47,323 nucleotides of DNA from the NCBI GenBank assembly GCA_964501185.1, contig CAZCRT010000025.1, positions 1-47,323 on the forward strand, in the 5' to 3' direction. Numbering within the stretch: the stretch's first letter is position 1; each line of letters opens with the position of its first letter. Both the position numbers and the translations under genes were made by a program. This DNA is from BS150m-G50 sp964501185 [NCBI: uncultured Bacteroidia bacterium]. GTDB lineage: Bacteria; CAIWAD01; BS150m-G50. The notes under the pieces are model-generated. The model worked only from the letters and a program-made list of their open reading frames with translations. It searched no databases and was not told the DNA's origin. This document shows, piece after piece, positions 8,268-17,307 of this stretch.

Positions 8268-10625
8268 ATGGCCAGTGTACCCACCGGGGAAATGAAATTC
8301 GGCTCACGGCGTGGTGTCTATATCAGGGTTGCGGAAGTAGTGGATCAGTTACCATCCCCACCGCAGGATTTCCTGAAGAACATCGAAGACTTCGACCTGA
8401 TCTATCGCACACTCTGTGGCATACTGTATAATTTTGTGCCACAATCGGGACACCCGGGGGGCAGCATCTCTTCGGGACGCACTGTGGAAGCGCTGCTGTT
8501 CAGCAGCATGGATTATGCCATGCAGGATCCGGATCGTAAGGATGCCGACATAATTTCTTACGCAGCGGGGCACAAAGCGTTGGGGCTTTACGCAATGTGG
8601 GCTCTGCGTAACGAACTACTCAAACAGCACAACGAACAGGCTCTTCCTGTTGACGAAGGCAGACAGATGCGTCTGGAAGACCTGCTCGGTTTCCGCCGCA
8701 ACCCCACCCAGCATACACCACTGTTCAGGAAATTCAAGGCCAGGCCGCTGGATGGGCATCCCACACCTCTGGTTCCTTTCGTTAAGCTTTCGACAGGTGC
8801 CTCCGGAGTTGGTGTTACCACTTCGTTCGGACTTGCCTACGGTGCGCTCGACTACTATGCGGACCAGGCCCCCTCTGTACACATTATCGAAGGAGAAGGA
8901 GGGCTTACTCCGGGACGCGCACATGAAGCGATGGCTGCCGCAGCCACCGCTCAGGTCAGTAACATTATCATGCACCTCGACTGGAATCAGGCTTCTATTG
9001 ATTCCGATCAGGTATGCCGCGATGGTGACACACCGGGCGATTATGTACAGTGGAATCCACTCGAGTTCGCCTGGCTGCATGACTGGAATGTGATCTATGT
9101 TGAAGATGGTTTCGATTACAGACAGATCCTGGCCGCGCAGCAACTGGCTAAAGACAGGCTCAACGATCAACCGACCTGTATTGTTTATCGCACTGTCAAG
9201 GGGTGGCAGTACGGTATAGAAGGACGCCAGTCACACGGCGCCGGTCACAAATTCTGCTCTCCCGAGTTTTATGAATTCCTGAAACCGTTTGAGTCACGTT
9301 TTAATATCACCTTCCCCCACCCTGATGGTGAACAGGATGACGAATCTGTGGAAGCACTCTTCTACGATTTCCTGATGTTGATGCGTGAGGTGATTGCTGC
9401 CAACCCGGATATGCGCACCCACCTGGGAGAGCGGCTGGAACAGGCCGCCTTGCGCCTTGACGCTCTTAACCGGAATCCCCGTGATAACGCTCCGGCAGTA
9501 GATAACATTTATACTCAGGATCCTCTGCAGACTCCGGCAGAACTCCAGACAGCTGTCGGCAGCAACACTACGCTGCGCGCTTCACTCGGTAATGCACTCA
9601 ATTACCTGAATCGACAATCGGGAGGTTCTATCCTGGTCGCGGCTGCTGATCTATACGGTTCCACCAGCATCAGCGCCGTCAACGCCGGTTATGATGCAGG
9701 TTTCTGGAACGCAAAGAGTAATCCCGGTTCACGTCAGCTTTCTGTCGGTGGAATCTGCGAGGATGCCATGGGTGGCCTGATGGCAGGTATATCAACTTTC
9801 GGTACCGGCATCGGTGTCGCTTCATCTTATGGAGCATTTATAGCACCGCTTGAACATATCACTGCCAGGCTGCACGGTATCGGTCAGCAGGCTGCCCGGG
9901 AATACAACGGCAGCGAGTTCAACCCCTTCCTGATGGTCTGTGCTCATGCCGGTCTGAAAACCGGTGAGGATGGCCCAACACACGCTGACCCGCAACCGCT
10001 ACAGCTTTTGCAGGAAAACTTCCCGGGCGGAATCACCGTTACTCTGACCCCCTGGGACCCCAATGAAATCTGGCCACTGTTAACCGAGACCCTGCGGCAG
10101 CGCCCGGCAGTAATTGCACCTTTTGTCACCCGGCCCAACGAGAAAATACTCGACCGGGAGGCGTTGGGGTTGCCACCTGTGAATGCCGCAATCAAAGGTG
10201 TTTATGCCATGCGTCAGGCTGACCGGAATTCCGATTTATATCACGGAACCATCGTAATTCAGGGCAGTGGCGTAACCAATGTTTTCCTGACCGACGTTCT
10301 CCCGCTGATTGATGAAGCCGGACTGAACCTTAACATCTACTACATTGCCAGCGCTGAACTTTTTGATGCGTTACCGGTAGAGGAACAGAAAGCCATTTTC
10401 CCGGAGGAGCTGGCAATGGAGGCGATGGGAATTACCGGTTTCACAATGCCGACACTCCACCGCTGGGTTCGTTCCGATCAGGGACGTGCTGCCAGCCTTC
10501 ACCCATACCGAGGTAACCGTTACCTCGGCAGTGGTCAGGCACACAAGGTGCTGGAGGAAGCTCAGCTTGACGGAGCTGGCCAGTGGCGGGCAGTTAAAGC
10601 CTATGCGGAGATGATATCGACGTAG
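8268..10625 (+). CDS. Transketolase-like thiamine diphosphate enzyme
   Basis: Cytosolic ThDP enzyme of 785 residues, longer than the roughly 660 of classical transketolase. Two ATG codons are adjacent; I take the second because AGGAGG (8257-8262) lies 5 nt before it and only 2 nt before the first. Transketolase marks: SGHPGGSISS near residue 60; the ThDP motif GEG(GLTPG)..EA near 209 ending in LDWNQASID at about 237-244; and GEDGPTHADPQ in the pyrimidine-domain half. The Asp of the usual GDG magnesium motif is Glu here. The order (PP domain, Pyr domain, C-terminal domain) is complete. It could be a pentose-phosphate transketolase, but the length and changed motif leave a different 2-keto substrate possible. 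The potassium channel gene follows after 7 nt, suggesting co-transcription. Confidence 0.8.
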   Translation: MASVPTGEMKFGSRRGVYIRVAEVVDQLPSPPQDFLKNIEDFDLIYRTLCGILYNFVPQSGHPGGSISSGRTVEALLFSSMDYAMQDPDRKDADIISYAAGHKALGLYAMWALRNELLKQHNEQALPVDEGRQMRLEDLLGFRRNPTQHTPLFRKFKARPLDGHPTPLVPFVKLSTGASGVGVTTSFGLAYGALDYYADQAPSVHIIEGEGGLTPGRAHEAMAAAATAQVSNIIMHLDWNQASIDSDQVCRDGDTPGDYVQWNPLEFAWLHDWNVIYVEDGFDYRQILAAQQLAKDRLNDQPTCIVYRTVKGWQYGIEGRQSHGAGHKFCSPEFYEFLKPFESRFNITFPHPDGEQDDESVEALFYDFLMLMREVIAANPDMRTHLGERLEQAALRLDALNRNPRDNAPAVDNIYTQDPLQTPAELQTAVGSNTTLRASLGNALNYLNRQSGGSILVAAADLYGSTSISAVNAGYDAGFWNAKSNPGSRQLSVGGICEDAMGGLMAGISTFGTGIGVASSYGAFIAPLEHITARLHGIGQQAAREYNGSEFNPFLMVCAHAGLKTGEDGPTHADPQPLQLLQENFPGGITVTLTPWDPNEIWPLLTETLRQRPAVIAPFVTRPNEKILDREALGLPPVNAAIKGVYAMRQADRNSDLYHGTIVIQGSGVTNVFLTDVLPLIDEAGLNLNIYYIASAELFDALPVEEQKAIFPEELAMEAMGITGFTMPTLHRWVRSDQGRAASLHPYRGNRYLGSGQAHKVLEEAQLDGAGQWRAVKAYAEMIST

Positions 10626-10632
10626 GAAACAG

Positions 10633-11394
10633 ATGAAAAAGCGTCTCCAGATACTGCTGTTTATTACTCTCGCCAGCCTGGTGATCACCACACCGCTATT
10701 CTGGCTGTTTGAGTATTCAATTAACCCGCAACAGATCCGCAGTTTTGCTGACGCTCTCTGGTGGTGGATCGTGACTTCAACCACACTGGGTTATGGTGAT
10801 ATCGTACCCCTGACCTGGCCGGGACGTATTGTCAGCGTTGTGACCATCGTCGTCGGTTTCTTTGTTTTCGCTAATATGGTGGCGATCATTGCTGAATCTG
10901 TTCATGCATTTGTCGAACGGAAAAACTTCGGCACAGCCCGGGTTAAAGCGCGTAATCATATCGTTATCTGTGAGTACACTGCTATTGCTGATGAGCTGAT
11001 CCAGTCTCTGCCCACAAGTAAGACACTGGCGGGAATTGAAATAGCGATCATATCCGATCTTGTTTCACGTAACCCCTACCCACAGTACCATTATGTGCGG
11101 GGTGTCCCCATCAATCCGTCGGCATTGAAACAGGCCAACACAGAGTATGCTGACTATGTTTTTATTTTTGCCAACCTGCGGTTCAGCGATCCCGACATAA
11201 AGACACTTCATATTGCCACCCGTATCCTCAAACTCAACCCCCATGCAAAAATCTGCGTGGAGCTGGTTGACCCGGATAACAGCTTACTCGAACATCTGCC
11301 AAAGGAGCTTTTTATCATGCAGAGCCGCGACCTGACTACGGCTGTTGTACGTAATGACAGAATAGATCCAGATAAGTGGGTGGGGGTGGTTTGA
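10633..11394 (+). CDS. Two-TM potassium channel with RCK-like cytoplasmic domain
   Basis: 253-residue K+ channel subunit. TM1 is at residues 6-27, a pore helix with filter TTLGYGD at 50-56 (canonical TVGYGD), and TM2 at 65-90. This is the MthK/KcsA-like two-helix plan, acting as a tetramer in the inner membrane. From about 105 a TrkA-N/RCK-type Rossmann domain follows (NHIVICEYTAIADEL). The glycine-rich loop that normally binds NAD or another ligand (GxGxxG) is absent: EYTAIA stands in its place, so ligand gating may differ. No TrkA-C domain is present. AGGA precedes the ATG by 5 nt. It lies 7 nt after the transketolase-like gene. Confidence 0.88.
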   Translation: MKKRLQILLFITLASLVITTPLFWLFEYSINPQQIRSFADALWWWIVTSTTLGYGDIVPLTWPGRIVSVVTIVVGFFVFANMVAIIAESVHAFVERKNFGTARVKARNHIVICEYTAIADELIQSLPTSKTLAGIEIAIISDLVSRNPYPQYHYVRGVPINPSALKQANTEYADYVFIFANLRFSDPDIKTLHIATRILKLNPHAKICVELVDPDNSLLEHLPKELFIMQSRDLTTAVVRNDRIDPDKWVGVV

Positions 11395-11400
11395 GCATAT

Positions 11401-11458
11401 CAGTTGATTGCGCTGGCCAACAGGGTGAGGCAAACAGCCATCACCTGCTGGACAACTG
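11401..11458 (+). terminator. Long stem-loop after the channel gene, possible terminator
   Basis: Outer arms CAGTTG (11401-11406) and CAACTG (11453-11458). Inner arms CCAACAGGGTGA (11417-11428) and TCACCTGCTGG (11441-11451) pair with one mismatch and one bulge. It starts 7 nt after the stop codon. No T-run follows, so it may be Rho-assisted or an mRNA 3' stabiliser. Confidence 0.4.
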
Positions 11459-11578
11459 TTGCTTAATAATGTTCCGTATTGTTAATTATTCTACTATGTG
11501 AAGTACTCAGCACGGTTTTCTGGTTCTCATAATCCACTTTTGCATGCCACCTCCCTGGAAATCAATGATAACTACTGA

Positions 11579-11607
11579 TTGCAACTGCTCTGAAATCTTA
11601 TCATAGT
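11579..11607 (+). promoter_or_regulatory. Promoter candidate for RND efflux operon
   Basis: TTGCAA (11579-11584), 17-nt spacer, CATAGT (11602-11607, 4 of 6). The start would fall near 11614, leaving a leader of about 58 nt before the adaptor gene. Position is right, match only fair; no operator-like dyad is obvious around it. Confidence 0.3.
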
Positions 11608-11671
11608 TGTACTTCAGCATGATGTCATTCCAGACATGACCAAACAAATGTGAATCAAAGCAGAGGATACG

Positions 11672-12787
11672 ATGCGTGGAAAAATCATCTCCTTCCTGCT
11701 CATCGTAGGGCTGATACTGGTCAGCCTTGTGATCAGCAATGTTCTGAGCAGCCAGAAGAAACCGCTTAAGCGGGAGTCATCATCTGCTGCAACCGGTCAA
11801 CGGATCGCAACCACCAGGGTTACGCTGCAGGACATCAGTAATGATATCAGAATCAGTGGCCGCCTGTTAGTAATGGACCGGATTGACCTTTATTCTGAAG
11901 TTGCAGGTAACAGCAGTGAGGGTCAGCAACCGTTTCGTGCAGGCAGCCGCTTCTCCAGAGGTGATACACTGCTCCAGATCGATGCATCCATATTTCACCT
12001 GAATCTGCTCGCCCAGAAGAGCAGCCTGCTGAATCAGCTGACCAACATGCTGCCTGATCTGAAACTGGATTTCCCGGAGGAAGCGCCTGACTGGGAACGG
12101 TACATAGCTGATTTCTCCCTGGAAGCGCCCCTGACGGCGCTACCTGAGGAGGGTCCACCGGCGCTACGGTATTTTCTGGGGGCCCGTAACATTCACAGCG
12201 CTTTCTACAACACCCGCAGCATGGAAGAAACTCTAACCCGTTACACACTACTGGCCCCATTTGACGGCATTCTGGCGGAGGCTGAGGTAACACCTGGCAC
12301 CTGGGTCCGGAGTGCGCAGCGTGTTGGTGTTTACATCGGGACTGAGCTTTTTGAGCTGCAGAGCGCGGTTGCGGTCAGTCAGCTTTCTCAGCTGCAGATA
12401 GGTCAGAAGGTCACCCTGAGCAGTGATGCTGTTGAAGGTGAGTTCATCGGCCACATTACACGAATCAATAACGCTGTTGATTCACGCACCGAGACAGTTG
12501 GAGTGTCCGTTGCCATAGCCGACACCCGTCTTCTGGATGGTCTCTACCTGACCGGTGATATCCGGATAGCTTCCTATACCGGGGTAGCGGTGTTACCAGC
12601 CACTGCAGTGGTTGACCAGAATCAGGTTTACCGGGTCCTTGATGGTGTCCTGCACCAGCATACAGTGGACATTCTGGGTGTTGAGGGTGAAACCGTTTAT
12701 GTGCGTGGACTCAAGACAGGCATTATGATCCTGTCAACTGTGATTCCAGGTGCCGGGGACGGCGTCAGCCTGAAAGAACTGCGTTAA
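11672..12787 (+). CDS. RND efflux periplasmic adaptor (membrane fusion protein)
   Basis: 371-residue HlyD/MexA-type adaptor bridging the inner-membrane RND pump and TolC across the periplasm. The N-terminal anchor or uncleaved signal segment covers residues 4-27. The barrel-sandwich lipoyl half begins at about 55 (ISGRLLVMDRIDLYSEVAG) and its second half is TLLAPFDGILAEAEVTPGTWV at about 192-212, flanking a short alpha-hairpin. A beta-barrel and membrane-proximal domain follow. The hairpin is shorter than in MexA, as in a common Bacteroidetes-type subgroup. AGAGG lies 7 nt before the ATG. First gene of a three-gene operon. Confidence 0.9.
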   Translation: MRGKIISFLLIVGLILVSLVISNVLSSQKKPLKRESSSAATGQRIATTRVTLQDISNDIRISGRLLVMDRIDLYSEVAGNSSEGQQPFRAGSRFSRGDTLLQIDASIFHLNLLAQKSSLLNQLTNMLPDLKLDFPEEAPDWERYIADFSLEAPLTALPEEGPPALRYFLGARNIHSAFYNTRSMEETLTRYTLLAPFDGILAEAEVTPGTWVRSAQRVGVYIGTELFELQSAVAVSQLSQLQIGQKVTLSSDAVEGEFIGHITRINNAVDSRTETVGVSVAIADTRLLDGLYLTGDIRIASYTGVAVLPATAVVDQNQVYRVLDGVLHQHTVDILGVEGETVYVRGLKTGIMILSTVIPGAGDGVSLKELR

Positions 12788-12807
12788 CTCTTAACCGGAA
12801 ACAAAAC

Positions 12808-15800
12808 ATGCCTATCATACGTTACTTCGTCAGACACCCGGTACTGGGAAACGCCATTCTGCTTCTGCTGTTCGTTTTCGGCTTCTTCAGTTTCCAGACC
12901 ATCAAGACCACTTTCTTTCCGGATGTCCCTTCGCGCAACATCATTATCAATGCCGCCTATCCCGGTGCTTCACCTCTGGAAATTGAGGAGGGAATCACCC
13001 TCAAGATTGAGGACAACCTGCGGGGATTGACCGGTGTTGAAAGGGTGACTTCCACATCCAGTGAGAACAGTGCCATGATCAATGTGGAACTGCAGGCCGG
13101 TCACGATGCTAACGACATGTTGCAGGAGGTTAAGAACGCTGTTGACAGGGTCACCTCATTCCCCGCCGGTATGGAGCAGGTCAATATCTTCAAAATGGAG
13201 CGGACCGATTTTGTGATCTCGTTCGCCCTGAGTGGTGATGTGGATCTCACAACACTCAAAACTGCCGGTCAAAGGATAGAACGGGACCTGCTTGCCCGTG
13301 AGGGTATATCCAAAGTAGGTCTCAGCGGTTTTCCAGCTGAGGAAATCGAGATCAGCTTCAGTGAAAGCGCGCTCCGCTCATATGGACTCAGCTTCCAGGA
13401 AGTCGCAGCAGTCATCGGCAGTGCTAACATCAGAATGACAGGTGGTACCATCAGGGGGGAGAAAGAGGAATTCCTGATCCGCACCGACAACCTCGGTTAC
13501 TACGCTGAAGACCTGGAGAGTCTGGTAGTGCGTACTCATTCGAATGGCAGCACGGTCACACTCGGACAGATAGCAACCATCAGTGACCGCTGGGCGGATG
13601 ATCCAAATCGCTCCTACTTCAACAGCCGGCCGGCAGTCATTATCGAAGTCCTCAAAACCAATCAGGAGGATATGTTCGATATCGCCGGTCAGGTGCATGA
13701 ATATATCAGCAGCTTTAACAGCGAGCAGGAGGAATTACGAATTAACGTAATACGGGACGGCTCCGCCGTAGTGGGGGAGCGAATCGATATTCTCACCTCG
13801 AACGGCTTCCTGGGAATAATTCTGGTATTGCTCTTCCTCTCCCTTTCGTTGACTGCAAGACTCAGCTTCTGGGTGGCGCTCAGCATTCCCCTTTCATTTG
13901 CCGGTATGTTCATGCTGGGGCCACTGTATGGTCTTACTTTCAATGTGATGTCGCTGATGGCGATGATTCTGGTGATCGGTATCCTGGTCGATGATGGTAT
14001 CGTGATCGCTGAGAACATATACCAGCACTATGAATTGGGTGAGTCCCCGTTAGACGCAGCAGTTAACGGCACCCTCGAAGTGTTACCGGCGGTGATTTCT
14101 GCGGTGTTTACTACCATTGTTTTCTTCTCGATTTTCTTTTTCCTGGAAGGGCATCTGGGTGATGTGGCGAGTGACATCGCTTTTGTGGTTATCGCCACCC
14201 TGCTCATCTCACTGGTTGAGGGGATATTCATACTTCCGGGGCATATCGCTCATTCCCGCGCCCTGAGGCGGGATCCAAGCCAGCGCGGCAGAATTGAAAC
14301 CTGGTCTGAGCAGGTGATGTTCTGGTTCCGGGATAAGACCTATGCGCCCATGCTGCGCTGGGTGATGCGGAGACCGGTAGTTGCTGTCACAATCCCCATT
14401 GCCCTGGCAATCATCACCCTGGGCGCTTTGAAAGGCAGTGTGATTAAAACCACTTTCTTCCCCAACATAGAAATGAACAATGTGGGAATCACGCTGGAAA
14501 TGCCGGCGGGCACTTCCGCTGCTGTAACCGACAGCCTGTTGAGCGGAATTGAACAGGCGGTCTGGCGGTCAAACGACTATTATCATGAACACCATAATCC
14601 TGAAGTGGACCTGGTCCATAATATAGCTCGCTGGGTGGGCCCCGGTACAAACGAGGGACGCCTGATAGTTATCCTGGTAGCCAGCGAATACAGGGATTTA
14701 TCCAGCAGGGGAGTAGCTGGAATTATACGCAAACAGATAGGCCCGGTTCCAGGTGCGGAGAAACTGCAGGTCGGTGGCGCCGGCCACTGGGGAATGCCGA
14801 TCTCCATTGCAATCAGCAGTCATGATATTGCCCAGCTACGGCAGGCCAAGGAAACCCTGCAGTCAGAATTACAGCGGATCAGCAAACTTAAGGATGTTAT
14901 TAACAACGATCCACCCGGTTTGCGCGAGGTAACAGTTACTTTGAAAGATAAAGCGTACTCGCTCGGATTGTCACCAGCAGAAGTACTGCGTCAGATTCGA
15001 GGTGGATTCCATGGTCAGGAGGCGCAGCGTATCATCCGTGGCACCGATGAGGTCAGACTCTGGGTGCGGTATGCGAGCGAGGAGCGGACAACGATTGAGC
15101 AACTTCGCGATATGCGAATCCGCCTTACCGACGGCCGTGAGTACCCGCTGCATGAAATCGCCGATCTGTCCCTGGACAGGGGCGTGATGGCTTTGTATCA
15201 CGTCGATGGTGAACGGGTGGTTAATGTGGAAGCCGATCTGGCGGACAGCAAGGATTCCGTTCCCGATATCATTGCAGAAATTCAGCAGGAGATATTTCCT
15301 GCAATTGCGACATCCTGCCCGGATGTCAGTTTCCGTTTTGAAGGGCAGAGCCGGGAAACCGACAAAACAATGAACGCTTTCAAGTTGGTGGCGCCCCCGA
15401 TTATCATCACGGTATTTGTGATTGTCGTTTTTACTTTTCGCTCCTTCCTGCAGGCACTGCTGATCTTCCTGTTGATTCCGTTCAGCCTGATTGGAGTTGC
15501 CTGGGGACATTACCTGCAGGGTTACATTCTCAGTCTGTTATCCATGTTCGGAGTAATTGCCCTGGCCGGGATTGTGGTTAACGATTCTCTGGTGCTGGTC
15601 TGTACGATGAACCGTAAGCTCAGGGATGGGAAAGATTTCTGTACTGCCCTGTATGACGCCGGTATCAGCAGGTTCAGACCGGTGCTCCTGACCACACTCA
15701 CTACTGTAGCCGGTCTGGGGCCGCTGATTTTCGAAACCAGTCATCAGGCGCAGTTCCTTTCACCGATGGCAATTTCTGTGGCATACGGACTGCTCTTCGG

Positions 15801-15975
15801 CACCCTGCTGACACTGTTGATGCTGCCGGCTCTGCTGGTGTTGCTGAACAGTACCCGTTCCGGATTGTACGGGCTGTTTACCCGGCAGCAGACGAATGCT
15901 ACCAGCCTGGAACCGGCAGTGCTGGAGATTACACGCCGGCAACCTGCCACCAGAAAAGCCCTAAGCGAGGAATGA
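12808..15975 (+). CDS. RND family efflux pump (AcrB/HAE1-like inner-membrane transporter)
   Basis: 1055-residue proton-driven exporter with 12 transmembrane helices and two large periplasmic loops, the normal family size. The TM4 proton-relay pair is present in GILVDDGIVIAENI (D395, D396). In TM10 the Lys of the AcrB relay is Asn (GIVVNDSLVLV), as in a widespread AcrB-like subgroup. N-terminal RYFVRHPVLGNAILLLLFVFGF is the standard first helix. It lies 20 nt after the adaptor and 3 nt before the TolC gene, so the three genes form one tripartite pump operon. Substrates (drugs, bile-like compounds, metabolites) cannot be inferred. No local repressor is adjacent. Confidence 0.93.
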   Translation: MPIIRYFVRHPVLGNAILLLLFVFGFFSFQTIKTTFFPDVPSRNIIINAAYPGASPLEIEEGITLKIEDNLRGLTGVERVTSTSSENSAMINVELQAGHDANDMLQEVKNAVDRVTSFPAGMEQVNIFKMERTDFVISFALSGDVDLTTLKTAGQRIERDLLAREGISKVGLSGFPAEEIEISFSESALRSYGLSFQEVAAVIGSANIRMTGGTIRGEKEEFLIRTDNLGYYAEDLESLVVRTHSNGSTVTLGQIATISDRWADDPNRSYFNSRPAVIIEVLKTNQEDMFDIAGQVHEYISSFNSEQEELRINVIRDGSAVVGERIDILTSNGFLGIILVLLFLSLSLTARLSFWVALSIPLSFAGMFMLGPLYGLTFNVMSLMAMILVIGILVDDGIVIAENIYQHYELGESPLDAAVNGTLEVLPAVISAVFTTIVFFSIFFFLEGHLGDVASDIAFVVIATLLISLVEGIFILPGHIAHSRALRRDPSQRGRIETWSEQVMFWFRDKTYAPMLRWVMRRPVVAVTIPIALAIITLGALKGSVIKTTFFPNIEMNNVGITLEMPAGTSAAVTDSLLSGIEQAVWRSNDYYHEHHNPEVDLVHNIARWVGPGTNEGRLIVILVASEYRDLSSRGVAGIIRKQIGPVPGAEKLQVGGAGHWGMPISIAISSHDIAQLRQAKETLQSELQRISKLKDVINNDPPGLREVTVTLKDKAYSLGLSPAEVLRQIRGGFHGQEAQRIIRGTDEVRLWVRYASEERTTIEQLRDMRIRLTDGREYPLHEIADLSLDRGVMALYHVDGERVVNVEADLADSKDSVPDIIAEIQQEIFPAIATSCPDVSFRFEGQSRETDKTMNAFKLVAPPIIITVFVIVVFTFRSFLQALLIFLLIPFSLIGVAWGHYLQGYILSLLSMFGVIALAGIVVNDSLVLVCTMNRKLRDGKDFCTALYDAGISRFRPVLLTTLTTVAGLGPLIFETSHQAQFLSPMAISVAYGLLFGTLLTLLMLPALLVLLNSTRSGLYGLFTRQQTNATSLEPAVLEITRRQPATRKALSEE

Positions 15976-15978
15976 TTC

Positions 15979-17307
15979 ATGCACAAACAGTTACTTGCCA
16001 TAATACTGATCTCCTTCGGGCAGTTGACCGCATTCGGTCAGGAGCCACTAGCGTTACAGGATGTGCTGGAAATGGCTCTGGCTCAAAATCACAAAATACA
16101 GGTCGCACTGAACAGCGCCCGCATGAGTGATGTACAATCACGGCCTGGAAACGCCGGTCTCCTGCCACGGCTGGATCTGACGGGTGGGTTGATCCTGCAG
16201 GATATCAGCAACTCACAGGCATATCCTGATGGCCGGTCAGCAACCAGTTCAGCTGCCCTGTCAGCGTCATATACCCTCTTCAATGGTATGAGCAACTGGC
16301 AGCAGTTTCAGAAATTGCAGCTGTCCCGCGATAGCGGTTCCTGGCTGGCACGGCAGCAGATCGAGCAGATCCTGCTGGAAGTCGCTGCAGCGTATTACAA
16401 TGTCACCCGCACTGCCGGTAATCTTCAGATCATGAGGGAGTCACTTGAGATATCCCGTCAACGGCTGCAACGCCTGGAAAATGCCACCATTTACGGGCAG
16501 GCAGGCAGTGTGGATCTACTCAGTGCACGGGTGGAAATGAGCCAGGACAGTGTGTCGCTGCTTCAGTCAGAACAGGCCCTCAAGCAGGCTGAGCGAGAAT
16601 TGAACCTGCAGCTCAACCGTGACTCCGGCAGCGTGGTCAGGCTGGCTGACAGAATAACTTTTAACGCGGATCCCGAAGTAGATCCCGGAGCAGATCTTGA
16701 ATTGAACCGGTTACTGGAAACCTCTGAAGCGTCTAATGCAGCTTATCGGGCAGTTCTGCTTGCCGTCGAGGCCGCGAGACTGAACCTGGTGCAGACTCGT
16801 GCCCTCTATCTGCCTCGTGTGGATCTGCAGGGTTCACTTGGTTACAGCCAGCGTTCTGATGATTTTCAACCGGATCTCTCCGATCCGGCCAGAACCGCGA
16901 CCCTCGGCCTGAATGCCAGCTTTAACCTCTTCAACGGTGGCAGGAACCGGATCACCCGGCAGACTGCCATGATTGCCCGGGATAACAGCCGTCTTGAGCA
17001 GGAGGAAGCTCTGCTGCAGCTGAGATCACAGGTGACCGGATTACTGGACGCGTATAACAGCAGCCGTTACATAGTCATGGTGCAGGAGGATAATCTGCAG
17101 GCTGCGGAATTGAACTTCAGGCGTACGCTGGAGCTTCACGCCCTGGGCCAGGTCACAGGCACCCGGATGCGGGAAGCCCAGTTAAACCAGGTGAGGACAC
17201 GCTCCGGCCTGCTGGAAGCACGCTATAACGCCAGGCTCAGTGAGATGAGATTATTGCAGGCTGCTGGCCGTATTTCCGAAATTATCGAGATAGAAATCAC
17301 CGACTAG
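15979..17307 (+). CDS. TolC family outer-membrane efflux channel
   Basis: 442-residue outer-membrane factor forming the trimeric exit duct of the pump. Signal peptide MHKQLLAIILISFGQLTAFG is cleaved before QEPLAL. The mature part has two long helical repeats (about 25-215 and 230-435), each with the DLTGGL/DLQGSL-type strand and LFNG(M/G) signature seen in TolC-like proteins (residues about 97 and 317). The ATG is 3 nt after the RND stop, with GAGG 9 nt upstream. The TAG stop directly abuts the stop of the convergent dehydrogenase gene, so there is no room between them for a terminator. Confidence 0.9.
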   Translation: MHKQLLAIILISFGQLTAFGQEPLALQDVLEMALAQNHKIQVALNSARMSDVQSRPGNAGLLPRLDLTGGLILQDISNSQAYPDGRSATSSAALSASYTLFNGMSNWQQFQKLQLSRDSGSWLARQQIEQILLEVAAAYYNVTRTAGNLQIMRESLEISRQRLQRLENATIYGQAGSVDLLSARVEMSQDSVSLLQSEQALKQAERELNLQLNRDSGSVVRLADRITFNADPEVDPGADLELNRLLETSEASNAAYRAVLLAVEAARLNLVQTRALYLPRVDLQGSLGYSQRSDDFQPDLSDPARTATLGLNASFNLFNGGRNRITRQTAMIARDNSRLEQEEALLQLRSQVTGLLDAYNSSRYIVMVQEDNLQAAELNFRRTLELHALGQVTGTRMREAQLNQVRTRSGLLEARYNARLSEMRLLQAAGRISEIIEIEITD

